64,000 bases of DNA from Mycobacterium sp. Aquia_213. GTDB lineage: Bacteria; Actinomycetota; Actinomycetes; Mycobacteriales; Mycobacteriaceae. The notes under the pieces were generated by a model, which was not told the DNA's origin, searched no databases, and was given only the letters and a program-made list of their open reading frames with translations. The translations under genes and the position numbers were made by a program. The stretch lies in NCBI RefSeq assembly GCF_026625985.1, contig NZ_CP113116.1, positions 4,278,001 through 4,342,000 on the forward strand. The letters are read 5' to 3'. Each line of letters opens with the position of its first letter. Position 1 is the stretch's first letter. This document shows positions 23,604 to 33,858 of the stretch, in pieces.

Positions 23604-26600
23604 GCTGCTTTCGCCTCCTCCTTGTTCTCAAGTTCTGCTGCCATCTTGTTGCCGATAGAGGAAAGGCCCAGCCCAAGACCGCGAGCCATCTCCACGGGCG
23701 AGAGTTCGACGCCGATCAACTTGCTGGTTCGGGCGGCGAACTCGACCGCCATCAACGAGTCGATTCCAAGTTCCAGCAGCGGGGTCTCCACATCCACGGC
23801 GTCGGTGGATACGCCCAACACGACTGCCATGACTTCGGCGAGCGCGGCTGCAACGGCCGCACCGCGCTCGTCCGCCGGCAGTGACAAGATCTCGGCCCTC
23901 AGTGCCGCCGCACCGTCCTGTTCGGCGGCGGCTCCAGTGGCGAACTCGGCGAAACGTGCTGAGTGCGTCACCGCGTAGGTGGTCGCGACCGCCATACGCC
24001 AGTCCATATCGACGATCGACACGTGCGAGAGATCGAGGCGAAGACATTCGGCAAGGTAGTCGGTCGCCACGTCCATATCAATCGGCTGCAGGCCTACGGC
24101 CGACAGATACCGGACCGTCTCTTCGTTCGCCTCGGCCATGCCGCCCCCGGACATCGAGCCCCAGTCGACGCACAAGGCTGGCTCGCCGCGAGAACGCCGG
24201 CTGTGTGCCAGCGATTGCAGAGACGCATTCGCGGCCGCGTAGCACACTTGAGGAAAGCCACCAATCAGACCGCTAATCGATGACCAGAGGACGAAGTGGT
24301 CGAGGTCGACCTCCATCTCGTGCACCGCGTGATCCAGGTTCATCGCGCCGGCGACCTTGGGCGCAAACACATTTGCGGCGACCTCTGCAGTGATTGACTT
24401 GACGGGAGAGTTGTCCACCACCCCGGCGGCGTGGAACACACCGCGCAACGGAACGCCCCTGCCTTTGGTCCGCTTGACCATAGCCGCGACCGCGTTGTAG
24501 TCAGCGATGTCGAGACGCTCTTCTGTCACCTCCACACCGGCGTCGGCGAATGCAGCCATCTGATTCTTGGCTTCCACGCTCGACGGACCGCTGCGCCCGA
24601 CCAGAATCAGGTGGCGCGCACCCTCTCGCACGAGCCAGCGGGCTGTCGCCAGACCGAACGCGCCAAAGCCGCCGCTAACCAGATAGGCAGCGTCCGAACG
24701 GATTCCGACGGCGGGGATTTGTGGGCGCAGTTTCGGCGCAGGCTCGTCGAGGTCGAGCACGACGCGTCCAATTTTCTTCGGACGCGCGACGGCGTCGAAC
24801 GCGGCAGCAACATCGTTGATCGAATACATGTGATACGGCAGATGCTGGTAAATCCCCGCCTTGAACTTCTCGATCAACTCGACTGTTTTGGCGCGGACAG
24901 CCTCCGGGCGGAACTTCATCATGCGATCCAAATCAAGCGCAATGAATGTCAGATTGTGATCGAATGGACGAAGATCGATGACGCCACCGCTATAGATGTC
25001 AACCTTGCCAATATCGACCACTCGCCCGAATTCGGCTGCAACCCTGAGGTTTTGCCGGACGATTTCACCTGGTGCGCTGTTCAGGACAACGTCAACACCG
25101 CGCCCTTCGGTGATCCGCATGACGTCATCGACAAAGTTCATCGATCGCGAGTCGATGGCATGGTGTGCGCCAGCCGCCAGTACGTGCGACCGGCGCTCCT
25201 CACTTCCGGCCGTGGCAATCACCGTGGCGCCAAGCGACCGGGCAACTTGGAGGGCGGCGAGTCCGACGCCACCGGCGGCGCCATGAATGAGCACTGTTTC
25301 GCCGGCCCGAATGCGAGCAGAGTCGACCAATGCGAATTCTGCGGTGAGGAAGGGAACGTTCGAGCTGCACGCCCCGGCCTCCCATGCGCCGGGCAGAACC
25401 GTTGCGAAGTTCCGGTCGATCGTAAGGAATCGACGAACCATGTTGCGGGCGCACACACCAACCCGATCGCCGACAGCGACATCACTGACTCCCGGACCAA
25501 TCCGTACAACGGTCCCAGCACCTTCGAGGCCAATATCCATACCGAAGAATGTGTCTTCCATATCCTTTGCCGTGAGGACGCCGAGCACTTTGAACACGTC
25601 CTTGGGGTTCAACCCGATCGCCTCCATCCGGACCTCGATTTGTCCGTCCAGCGGATCGACCCGACCGACCTCACGCCATGCCAGATCCTGCAGCAAGCGA
25701 CTGTCGGGCGATTCCAGCGCGAACGACACCTCCGGATCATTGAGAGTTCGCAGTTCGTCCCGGGACTCAAGGTGCTCGACCAGGTTCTTTCGTACGCGAA
25801 GGACCCACCTGGATCCCAGAGACAGGCACACCTCGTCCGATTCATCCTGTCCCTCAGCGGTTCTGAGGGCTTCAGCGACGACTTCGTCGGCGCTCGTGTC
25901 CGGCCCGGTGTCGATCAGTCTCCATTTCGACATCGGTTGCTCGTTCAGCAGCGAACGCCGCGCACCGACGAGCGCCGCATGCGCCATGTCGGCCTCGACA
26001 CTGCTGCCCGGCAGGCAGAACCCGTACGTGGTGACGATGGCCGCCCGGATGTCGAGGGCTGGCCGGTTCGATTCGTCGCCTCCTGCTGTCGATTGATCCA
26101 GCAGGGCGCTGGTGGCCCTGGCAACGCACGCCACCGCGGTGACGTTGGCAGATCCGTCGAATCCGGTGCCTGCAACGACGATAACGTTGGCCCGTTCGGT
26201 TCCGCTCGCCGCGATTCCGTCGCGCAACATCGCTGCGATATCGTCCTCCAGCCGAGGCAGCAATGGATCCGAAATTCGGTGTGATCTAGCGTTGGGATGC
26301 CTATCGGCAATCGGCGCAGCCCACGGAGACGCGACGTCACCCAGGGCAATAACAAGAGTGAACTCGTCGGCGGCATCGGCCTCGGCGGTCAGCGGGTCAA
26401 GGCTGTCGCACAGCTCCCATCTCGGCTCGTAGAAGAGCTGGCCAAGCCGGTTGCGGATCGAGGCCGGTGGGGATACCGGCCGGAATTCGACACCCGTCAT
26501 CGCCACAATCTGACTTCCGTCGGCATCGATGAGATCGACATCCGCCAGCAGCGGATCGATGCCGCGGCGGCGCACCACCACAGTTGCCGCCGATCTCGGA

Positions 26601-29600
26601 ATGGGACCGAAGCGCCGTACGGAGTGAACCGAGGCGGGGACAATTGCGCCTTTGGTGGCCGTGCCAGATCCAGCGCCAATCGCTGCGACACACTGCAGTG
26701 CAACATCGAGTACCGCTGGATGTACAAGGTGCGCAGTATCTCTCGCCACTGAGGTATCGATCGTCGCAACGACAGCATCGTCGCCAACCCGCGCCTGTAC
26801 TATCCCCTGGAACGCACTGCCGTATTGAAGTCCGTGGGCCGCAAGTGCCGGATACATGTCCCGACCGTTGATGACGATCGTGGCGTCGCCTTCCGGTGGC
26901 AATTCGACATCGGCCGACCTGACCGGGCCCTCGACGAACCGGCCATTCGCGTTCATCGTCCAAACGGTTCCAGTACCGGTGCGGGAGGAGATCGTGAAGC
27001 GTTTGGTTGCATCCTCGACCGTGAGTCGAAGAACAGGGACATCGTGGGGATCGATCACCAGCGGAGTGACGAATCGAATGTCTTCGAGTGCGAGATCCTC
27101 ACGCCCAGTGCGGATCGCAGCTGCGCTCAGCGCGGCGTCGAGGTAGGCGGCACCGGGAAGGACGACCAAACCCTCCACGACATGGTCCTGCAACCACGGC
27201 AAACCTGCGACGGAAAGGTCCACAGTCCATTCCGACGCTGACGTCTCGCGACGCTGACCCAGCATCGGAAAGCGGGAGTCCGACGCCATACGCTCGCGCA
27301 CCACGCTGTCCGACTCGGTCCAGACGTGAGTCTTCTGCCACGGATAAGCAGGCAGTGCCACATGGGGGTTCACCGACGAGCCACCCGGTACCGTCGATCC
27401 GTCCAGAGCTCCGGCCGTGTACAACTCGGCTATCGTGTGGCGCAAACTAACGAGATCCCCCTCTTTGCGGCTCAACGTGCCAATCGATGCGCCGGTCTCG
27501 CCGGCACGCACGAGCATCTCTCGAATATTCCCGCTCAACACTGGATTTGGGCCGACTTCGAGGAAAACGCGGTAGCCGCCTTTGACAAGGCTGGTGACAG
27601 TATCGGCGAAGCACACTGGTTCTCGCACATTCCGGCACCAGTAGTTCGCGTCCCATTCCGGGCCAGAAACCGGACGGCCGTGTACGGTCGAATACAGCGG
27701 GATGGACGGTGTCTTAGGCTCCACATCAGCTAGCGTCGAACGTATCTCATCGAGGATCGGATCCATCAGATGGCTGTGGTATCCAACCTCAACTTGCAGG
27801 AGGCGCGCGAACACCCCTGCCTCCGCGAGCTTTTCGTACATGCGCTCGATTGCTTCGCGGCTCCCGGCTAGGGTTACGGCCGTTGGACCGTTCACGGCGG
27901 CAACCGAGATTTCGTCCCCCGCGGGGATCTCAGCCACAGCATCCGCCGGCGTCAGTCCAACGGCAAGCATTGCTCCGGTCGTCGTGGCCTGCAACCGAGA
28001 ACGGTGATAGCTCACGCGTACCGCATCTCGGAGACTGAGCGCGCCGGAGACGTACGCCGCGCTGACCTCGCCCACACTGTGCCCGACCACCGCCACCGGG
28101 TGCACTCCCAGTTTCGCCAGTTCCGCAACGAGTGCAACTTGGACGAGGAAGTTTGCAGGCTGAGCGATCTCCGTATTGGTGACCTTAGAGTCCTCTTCGG
28201 CCCGAGAAAGTTCCTCGACGATCGACCAGCCCGCAATCGCGCCAAATTCGTCATCGATGACGCGGGCCATCCGCGCGAATTCACCGTCTGCCTGCAACAG
28301 GTCACGACCCATTGCCCACCACTGGGGACCCATCCCGCTGAATACGAAGACGGGCTGCGCGGCATCGCTGGCGATCGCACGCGTGGGCTGACGACCTTCC
28401 CCTTGCGCGAAATTCTGCAGCTTGGTCAGTAGATCGTCGGTGTCCGAATAGTCGAACGCGCTTCTAAATTGATGATGCGCCCGCCGTGTCCAAGCCGCAG
28501 CGACCAACGAGTCGAGATCGGCCCCGGCTTCCACCAACGCTGCAAACCGTCCCGCCAGCTCGCGCACTGCAGCCGGATTCCGAGCTGAGATCGGCAGGAC
28601 CGGAAAGGTCGCGGCGGTTGCAGCACTCTGGGGCGGTGCGGCCGCCAGAACGGCGTGCGCATTCGTACCGCCGTAGCCAAAGCTATTGACAGCCGCGAAG
28701 ACTTTGTCGCGTCCATCGCGAATACGTTGCACCTCAGTCGGGATGCTGATGTTGAGATCGTCAAATGGAATGTCAGGATTTGGGTTCTCGAGCCAACCTT
28801 GCGGCGCGATCGCGCGGTGGTGCAGCGTCAGTGCTGTCTTGATGACTCCCGCGATTCCTGCCGCAGCCTCCAGGTGTCCGATCGATGCCTTTACCGATCC
28901 GACGGCCAGTGGCTCCTGCCGGCCAGGGATATTGCCATAAACCTTTCCGAGAGCAGATACTTCGAGCGGGTCGCCGACGGGAGTTCCGGTGCCGTGCGCT
29001 TCGACATACGCGACGTCATGTGGTTCGACCCCTGCATCTGCGCAGACGCGCCTCGCTAGATTCTCTTGAGCGATGGGATTTGGGACAGGTATCGCCGCCG
29101 TCTTTCCGTCTTGATTGACTCCCGTGCCGCGCACCACGGCGTAAATCCGGTCACCGTCTCGTTGCGCGACGTCAAGGCGCTTTAGTACGACCACTCCTGC
29201 ACCTTCACCACGCCCGTAGCCGTCGGCGGACGCATCAAAGGCCTTACTACGGCCATCGGGAGATAGGAACCGCCCCTTGGACATCGACACGTAGGCCTCT
29301 GGTTGCGTTATTGAATTCACACCACCCGCGAGCGCAAGATCGCATTCGCCGGTGAGGACGGCCTGGGTGGCCTGATGAAACGCGACCAAGGACGAGGAGC
29401 AAGCAGTATCGATCGTCATGCTCGGACCTTGCAGGTCCAGGACGTAAGAGATTCTGTTGGATAAGAGCGTGAACGTGTAGCTCATCGCGGTGTGACCGGA
29501 GATGTCCATCCGCGCTGCCATACCACATCTTTTTATGGCGTTGTCAGCCGTGAAAGCCCCGATATACACACCCACAGGACGGCCGGATACACAGGCGGCA

Positions 29601-29923
29601 AGGCCGGCATCGTCCAACGCCTCCCACGACACCTCAAGTAGAAGCCTCTGTTGGACATCCATGATAGAGGCTTCGCGTGGGGAGATTCCGAAGAACTCGG
29701 GATCGAAATCCCAGAGCGAGTCGGTCAGGAAACCGCCACGGCGCGTGTACATCCGACCCGGTGCATCAGGATCAGGATCGTAGTACTTATCGACATTCCA
29801 ACGGTCGGCTGGGATGTCGACGACTCCATCGCCCTTGTCCAGCAGGAAGTTCCAATAACTCTCAGCGTCGTGAACGCCACCGGGAAAGCGGCAGCCGATA
29901 CCGACAATTGCTACCCCGTTCAT
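23600..29923 (-). CDS. Type I reducing polyketide synthase, KS-AT-DH-ER-KR-ACP
   Basis: About 2107 residues, the size of mycobacterial Mas-like synthases. Domains in order (approximate residues): KS 1-430 with C175 in DTACSSSLVAFH and His in HGTGTPVGDPLE; AT 520-840 with GHSVGEVSAAY; DH 880-1150 with HVVEGLVVLPGAAY and a later DVALQ; ER 1420-1730 with GAAGGVGLAALQVARS; KR 1750-1940 with GGFGAFGLATARWL; ACP 2010-2085 with LGIDSLMAVEF. All reducing domains look intact, so each cycle should give a saturated chain if the enzyme iterates. There is no thioesterase or C-methyltransferase. The AT has YHSH at the specificity position, between malonyl (HAFH) and methylmalonyl (YASH) types, so the extender is undecided. 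ATG 29923 follows GGAG and the KS begins at once; the longer frame to 30031 has no ribosome site. It is probably activated by the SARP upstream. Confidence 0.93.
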   Translation of the reverse strand: MNGVAIVGIGCRFPGGVHDAESYWNFLLDKGDGVVDIPADRWNVDKYYDPDPDAPGRMYTRRGGFLTDSLWDFDPEFFGISPREASIMDVQQRLLLEVSWEALDDAGLAACVSGRPVGVYIGAFTADNAIKRCGMAARMDISGHTAMSYTFTLLSNRISYVLDLQGPSMTIDTACSSSLVAFHQATQAVLTGECDLALAGGVNSITQPEAYVSMSKGRFLSPDGRSKAFDASADGYGRGEGAGVVVLKRLDVAQRDGDRIYAVVRGTGVNQDGKTAAIPVPNPIAQENLARRVCADAGVEPHDVAYVEAHGTGTPVGDPLEVSALGKVYGNIPGRQEPLAVGSVKASIGHLEAAAGIAGVIKTALTLHHRAIAPQGWLENPNPDIPFDDLNISIPTEVQRIRDGRDKVFAAVNSFGYGGTNAHAVLAAAPPQSAATAATFPVLPISARNPAAVRELAGRFAALVEAGADLDSLVAAAWTRRAHHQFRSAFDYSDTDDLLTKLQNFAQGEGRQPTRAIASDAAQPVFVFSGMGPQWWAMGRDLLQADGEFARMARVIDDEFGAIAGWSIVEELSRAEEDSKVTNTEIAQPANFLVQVALVAELAKLGVHPVAVVGHSVGEVSAAYVSGALSLRDAVRVSYHRSRLQATTTGAMLAVGLTPADAVAEIPAGDEISVAAVNGPTAVTLAGSREAIERMYEKLAEAGVFARLLQVEVGYHSHLMDPILDEIRSTLADVEPKTPSIPLYSTVHGRPVSGPEWDANYWCRNVREPVCFADTVTSLVKGGYRVFLEVGPNPVLSGNIREMLVRAGETGASIGTLSRKEGDLVSLRHTIAELYTAGALDGSTVPGGSSVNPHVALPAYPWQKTHVWTESDSVVRERMASDSRFPMLGQRRETSASEWTVDLSVAGLPWLQDHVVEGLVVLPGAAYLDAALSAAAIRTGREDLALEDIRFVTPLVIDPHDVPVLRLTVEDATKRFTISSRTGTGTVWTMNANGRFVEGPVRSADVELPPEGDATIVINGRDMYPALAAHGLQYGSAFQGIVQARVGDDAVVATIDTSVARDTAHLVHPAVLDVALQCVAAIGAGSGTATKGAIVPASVHSVRRFGPIPRSAATVVVRRRGIDPLLADVDLIDADGSQIVAMTGVEFRPVSPPASIRNRLGQLFYEPRWELCDSLDPLTAEADAADEFTLVIALGDVASPWAAPIADRHPNARSHRISDPLLPRLEDDIAAMLRDGIAASGTERANVIVVAGTGFDGSANVTAVACVARATSALLDQSTAGGDESNRPALDIRAAIVTTYGFCLPGSSVEADMAHAALVGARRSLLNEQPMSKWRLIDTGPDTSADEVVAEALRTAEGQDESDEVCLSLGSRWVLRVRKNLVEHLESRDELRTLNDPEVSFALESPDSRLLQDLAWREVGRVDPLDGQIEVRMEAIGLNPKDVFKVLGVLTAKDMEDTFFGMDIGLEGAGTVVRIGPGVSDVAVGDRVGVCARNMVRRFLTIDRNFATVLPGAWEAGACSSNVPFLTAEFALVDSARIRAGETVLIHGAAGGVGLAALQVARSLGATVIATAGSEERRSHVLAAGAHHAIDSRSMNFVDDVMRITEGRGVDVVLNSAPGEIVRQNLRVAAEFGRVVDIGKVDIYSGGVIDLRPFDHNLTFIALDLDRMMKFRPEAVRAKTVELIEKFKAGIYQHLPYHMYSINDVAAAFDAVARPKKIGRVVLDLDEPAPKLRPQIPAVGIRSDAAYLVSGGFGAFGLATARWLVREGARHLILVGRSGPSSVEAKNQMAAFADAGVEVTEERLDIADYNAVAAMVKRTKGRGVPLRGVFHAAGVVDNSPVKSITAEVAANVFAPKVAGAMNLDHAVHEMEVDLDHFVLWSSISGLIGGFPQVCYAAANASLQSLAHSRRSRGEPALCVDWGSMSGGGMAEANEETVRYLSAVGLQPIDMDVATDYLAECLRLDLSHVSIVDMDWRMAVATTYAVTHSARFAEFATGAAAEQDGAAALRAEILSLPADERGAAVAAALAEVMAVVLGVSTDAVDVETPLLELGIDSLMAVEFAARTSKLIGVELSPVEMARGLGLGLSSIGNKMAAELENKEEAKAA

Positions 29924-30283
29924 GCGATCTCCATTCCAATGCTTGTGTACGTCAACGCTTGGTAGGTTAGGAACAGGCGGTAATGACGCGGTTACGGCGT
30001 TTAGTGATCGATTGATCGAAGGGCTCGGCATAGTTGCGAAAAGACTTCATTGCCATGTTCTTTCGCGCCGTTACCAGTAAAGATCCGCGTTCCGTTGGCA
30101 AGTGGGATCGCGATGGTACTGGCCAGCGTCGGTGACAGCCCACACATCCACATCCGGATAACGGGACTACCCAGCCGATGCGCGCAGAGTGCAACGCAAA
30201 CACGCAAATGCACGTCATACGATTGGGCTGCGCCTGCCGTTGAAGCGCATGCATCCGCGGCCACCGCTACCACGTGCGTGTGC
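29924..30283. promoter_or_regulatory. PKS upstream region between SARP and PKS
   Basis: This 360-bp gap holds no supported gene and must contain the PKS promoter unless the SARP transcript reads through. A core CCTACCA on the minus strand (29956-29968 overall) partly matches the CCCCTACCAGGGG box of the nearby kinase promoter (9 of 13). Typical SARP heptamer repeats were not identified with confidence. Confidence 0.35.
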
Positions 30284-31201
30284 TCAGCGCGGCGACCTCT
30301 GCGTAGGAGCCGGTGCACATATGGCGACTTCGCGACCACGAGAGGCTGAGTCACCGTGAAGGCGTTCGCGAGACGACGGCACGCACTCGTGGGCAGGGAC
30401 GGGTTGTGCGACGGCGAGGCGATACGCGGCCACCGTTGCGGGTTCCGGTGCGACACCGAGATCTTCGTTAAGCCGGTTGGCGCACAATAGAAACCAGCTC
30501 CGGGCTCGCTCGTGTTCACCAAGTCGGCCATGCAGTGCGATCAGTGTCCGGTAGCTTGCTTCGTGGTGACGATCGAGGTCGAGCGTTCGACGGCATAATG
30601 CGATCAATTCGGCAGTGTCGTCGTCCTTCTCTGCGATCTGCCGCAAGGCTTGCAGGGCACGCAGAGCGAGTGATTTCAAATACTCGCGATGCTCGATCGC
30701 CCAATCCCAAGCCTCACCCTCAAGGAAATCACCCGTATATAGGCACATGGCATCTGAGAGGTCGCGCCATGCCACATTAATGCGACCCGACCTGACGGCA
30801 CGTAGACCATCGATCACCAGCCGCTCGAATTCCGTGACGTCGAGCCAGACATCGTCTAGTTCGAGGATGTAGCCGCTGCCGCGACACAAGAGTCGCATTC
30901 TTCCCGAATCGTCGCGGCTCGCACCAAGCGCACTGCGCAGCCCGTGGCAAGCTACCTTCAGCGAACTCGAGGCACTACCCCATTCCGCGTCGGGCCAGAG
31001 CACCTCATACAGGCGATCACGCGTTACGAGTCTGCCTCGGTGAATCAAAAGGTATTGGAACAGGTTCCGCGATCGTCCAGCTCTCCACCGAACCACCGGT
31101 TGCCCGTCAATCTGGGTATCGAATCCGCCAAAGAATCGTGCGGTCAGACCATACGGCGGGTCAAAGTCCTCCGAGTCGTCGATCGGCATAGAAATTGTCA
31201 T
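30284..31201 (-). CDS. SARP-family pathway activator (winged HTH + BTAD)
   Basis: The 305-residue protein has an N-terminal OmpR-like winged helix at about residues 20-110 (RFFGGFDTQIDGQPVVRWR, then LVTRDRLYEVLWPDAE). A bacterial transcriptional activation domain of helical TPR-like repeats follows at about 115-265 (ALRALQALRQIAEKDDD, then YRTLIALHGRLGEHERA). This is the small SARP architecture found almost only as a cluster-situated activator of actinomycete secondary metabolism. It lies directly upstream of the PKS on the same strand. Its ATG overlaps by 4 nt the stop of a possible 92-codon frame. Confidence 0.88.
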   Translation of the reverse strand: MTISMPIDDSEDFDPPYGLTARFFGGFDTQIDGQPVVRWRAGRSRNLFQYLLIHRGRLVTRDRLYEVLWPDAEWGSASSSLKVACHGLRSALGASRDDSGRMRLLCRGSGYILELDDVWLDVTEFERLVIDGLRAVRSGRINVAWRDLSDAMCLYTGDFLEGEAWDWAIEHREYLKSLALRALQALRQIAEKDDDTAELIALCRRTLDLDRHHEASYRTLIALHGRLGEHERARSWFLLCANRLNEDLGVAPEPATVAAYRLAVAQPVPAHECVPSSRERLHGDSASRGREVAICAPAPTQRSPR

Positions 31202-31476
31202 GGTTGAAAGCCTTTGGGTTTGCCCATCCGCCTGCCAGCGGCTGCATACCGCTCAAAGCAACAGAAGGTCGCGGGCTTCGCCGACCGCGTTCGGATCGAA
31301 AACGAATCCTCTCCAATCGCGTTCGTCCAGTCGACATGTCGTGCATGCGTTACACATGCGGTCTCCCCGAAGACATCCATATCGCGAAGGCGAGATCCGC
31401 CAGTGCGAGCTATGTCCGCAGTACTACTGATCGAAGTAGCGCTTGCTGTCTTTCTACCTAAAATCGTTGCACTCAC
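31198..31476 (-). CDS. Possible small protein coupled to the SARP gene
   Basis: A 92-codon frame from GTG 31476, with GGGGGA upstream, ends in TGA overlapping the SARP ATG. The product (MSATILGRKTASATSIS, then YAAAGRRMGKPKGFQP) has low complexity and no recognised domain. The coupling geometry is the main support; it may be a leader controlling SARP translation, or chance. Confidence 0.3.
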   Translation of the reverse strand: MSATILGRKTASATSISSTADIARTGGSRLRDMDVFGETACVTHARHVDWTNAIGEDSFSIRTRSAKPATFCCFERYAAAGRRMGKPKGFQP

Positions 31477-32633
31477 TTTTATTCCCCCTGACTCTTTGGT
31501 CCTGCCTCGTTGTGGTCTTTATCCGAGGTGTCCAGCAGCGATACGGGCTTTACGGCGGGTTTCCCTTCCCGCGCCCGTACGGCGAATCCGTTCTTGGAGG
31601 CGTCGTTCGGGTCGCGGACGCTCGGTCTCACGAGGCGACGAGGTCGCGCAAGCTGGCGGCAACATGTCGCACAGCCTTTTCGTCGGAGGGCCGGCGGCAA
31701 CGTGCTCGTTAACAGTTAACATGCGGAATGCCTCGACTCCGTCATGCGAGTTGCGCCACTGATCGGCGAACATGCGGCCTCCGGCAAGGCGGAGCGGCCT
31801 ACCGGTGATCGCTATCGGCTCATTGCCGCACAGATCGCTCATCATCTACCTTGGGGATCGAGGGGGTTGTTGTTTATTTGTCTGTCTGCCAGCATTCACA
31901 CGGGATATTGGATCAATTCACGCGGAATATTACAAATCTAATTGCGCGCTATATACCCGGCGACTCTGAGCTCAAAACGTAAGAGCGAGGCCTTGGTGAT
32001 ATGAGAAGGACCACAGCGGCAAGCGTGACGAAATCAATGGACCATCGGGCGCATCACATGCACAATATCCCGCCCTTTGGCGCCCTGCGATGCGCGCAGA
32101 AGCTGTCGAATTGCGGCTGAAGCCCAACTGGGCCAGTGCCGATTGCAATTGGCAGGTCGTAGGTGGCTAGAGGGTTTCTTGGCCAGTCCGTTCGCAACGG
32201 GTCGGGCTGCGGGATGAGGGCCATTCCGCAAGACTTGCGCCCGGTTATAGAGCTGTGGCACAACAGTTTACCGCTGAGATGACGGCACTATGCGCCGACG
32301 TCGCCCCTCGTCGTAACGTGCGGGAGCTTCGAGATCGGGGCCACGATAATTGCCAGAGAGGATTCGACCATCCGCGACACCATCATTCGTGAATGATTGG
32401 CAGTCGCAAGCAACTCGCCAGAAGCAGCACCTCGATTTTCCCGAATTGCGGCGCCTTTTCACTGCGGTCCGGACAAGATTCAATACGGTGGCACACAGCG
32501 CCTTCTGCGTCGAAGGCTTTTACCGACGAAGCGTGTGGATGGTTTCGGAGAAGTCAGCGCGGCATGTTGAAAACTTGGTTTCAAGGGTCGCCACGATCGG
32601 GCTTTGCTTCTTTCTGAACTCTTTCGAATAACG
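31477..32633. other. 1.1-kb AT-richer region without a supported gene
   Basis: The best frame is minus strand 31519-31845 (108 codons, AAGG before its ATG), but its content is not protein-like beyond the start. The remainder has short frames only and lower GC than the flanks, so it is probably decayed transferred DNA. It likely carries the SARP promoter. Confidence 0.4.
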
Positions 32634-33101
32634 TCAGCTGACTGCGTTGCAGTTATCGCGCTCGTGACCGGTTACGCCAGCACCGTGTTTCACCGCCATC
32701 CGGTGCCGGTAGACCACTTCGGCATGATCGTTGACGAGGCGCTGGATGCGGTCAAGCACTTCCCGCAGATCACGTGCGCTACGGCTGACCTGGATCTCCC
32801 ACCCGGTTGGCAGGTCCGTCGGGCTCGCGGCTCTGCTCCCATACGCAGAAAACAGCTCGGCGGCAAGCTTTCGGGCATGGTCAGCGAAGTCGTTGCTGAC
32901 CGACAGCAGCACGCTGCGCAGCTCGGCGGCGGCAGCCAGTGCCTGGCGGGACGCCACGCGCGCCCTGTATGCGGATTGGCGGCACGCTTGCGAGCAATAA
33001 ATTTGTGGTCGACCGATCTCTGGCGAGTCGAACATCTGGCCGCACATCCGGCACGTCGGCCTAGACGGCCAGGATATCGCGATGGCCGAGGTGGTACGCA
33101 T
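32634..33101 (-). CDS. Small zinc-ribbon protein with helical C-terminus
   Basis: The 155-residue protein has an N-terminal four-Cys zinc-binding pair CRMCGQMF and IYCSQACRQSAYRARV, like the short treble-clef/FCS-type fingers of actinobacterial hypothetical proteins. A helical domain of about 100 residues follows (LAAAAELRSVLLSVSND, then DLREVLDRIQRLVNDHAE). Nucleic-acid binding is likely but unproven. It lies 73 nt downstream of the second response regulator on the same strand and could be transcribed with it. Confidence 0.7.
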   Translation of the reverse strand: MRTTSAIAISWPSRPTCRMCGQMFDSPEIGRPQIYCSQACRQSAYRARVASRQALAAAAELRSVLLSVSNDFADHARKLAAELFSAYGSRAASPTDLPTGWEIQVSRSARDLREVLDRIQRLVNDHAEVVYRHRMAVKHGAGVTGHERDNCNAVS

Positions 33102-33174
33102 CGGCGTTATCCTTTCGCCGAGATGGTTGGCAACTGTCCGGGACTTGATAGCACTTTGCTGTCTACCGAGGTCG

Positions 33175-33858
33175 TTACAGCCGTTCCTGGTGGGGGATTT
33201 CGGGCAGGACGACGCCGTGGTCGTAGGCGTAGACGATCGCTGCGGCGCGGTTGCGCACGTCGAGTTTGCCGAAGATGCGCCTAATGTGGCCTTTGACTGT
33301 CACTTCGGAAATATGCAGCTCGGCGGCGATTTCGGTGTTGGTGCGAGCCCTTGCAACGAGCCGCAACACATCGAGCTCGCGAGCGGTCAGTTCGCTGGTG
33401 GCGTCGCCGTATGTTGCGCGCGTGGCTGTCCGGTAAGTGCTTAACACCCGCGAGGTCACTGCAGGGTCGAGATAGCTTTCACCTTTCGCGACGGAACGCA
33501 CAGCTCGGATCAGCTCCTCGGCCAGGGAGTCTTTCAGCACGTAGCCGGTCGCGCCGGCGCGCAACGCCCTTGATAACAGCTCGTCTTCGTTGAACGTGGT
33601 TAGTGCAAGCACCGGCGGGCCGTCATGAATCGCGAGCTGACGAGTCGCTTCGATGCCGTCGATGCGCTTCATCCGCAGGTCCATCACCACGACGTCGGGA
33701 CGATGGGCTGCTACCGCGTCGAGCACCTGGTCTCCATCGGAGCATTCGCCGACAATGTTGAACCCATCCTTACGCCGTAGAATCCGGCGCAAACCGGATC
33801 GGACGAGTTCCTGGTCGTCGACCAATAGCACCGCGACCTCCCCAACGTCGGCATTCAC
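33175..33858 (-). CDS. NarL/FixJ-family response regulator (TCS2)
   Basis: The 227-residue protein has a receiver domain (VAVLLVDDQELVRSGLRRIL; phospho-Asp in DVVVMDLRMK; Lys in GYVLKDSLAEE) and a LuxR-type HTH (LTARELDVLRLVARARTN, LHISEVTVKGHIRRI). GTG 33858 overlaps the kinase stop by 4 nt, the usual coupling; GTG 33867 is also in frame. It is a close paralogue of the regulator at 16101, on the other side of the polyketide locus and in opposite orientation. Confidence 0.88.
   Translation of the reverse strand: MNADVGEVAVLLVDDQELVRSGLRRILRRKDGFNIVGECSDGDQVLDAVAAHRPDVVVMDLRMKRIDGIEATRQLAIHDGPPVLALTTFNEDELLSRALRAGATGYVLKDSLAEELIRAVRSVAKGESYLDPAVTSRVLSTYRTATRATYGDATSELTARELDVLRLVARARTNTEIAAELHISEVTVKGHIRRIFGKLDVRNRAAAIVYAYDHGVVLPEIPHQERL

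Noticed and set aside
24431..26284. 617-codon open frame on the plus strand
   Set aside because: Antisense shadow of the PKS; high GC at third positions keeps the opposite strand open, and the composition has no domain.
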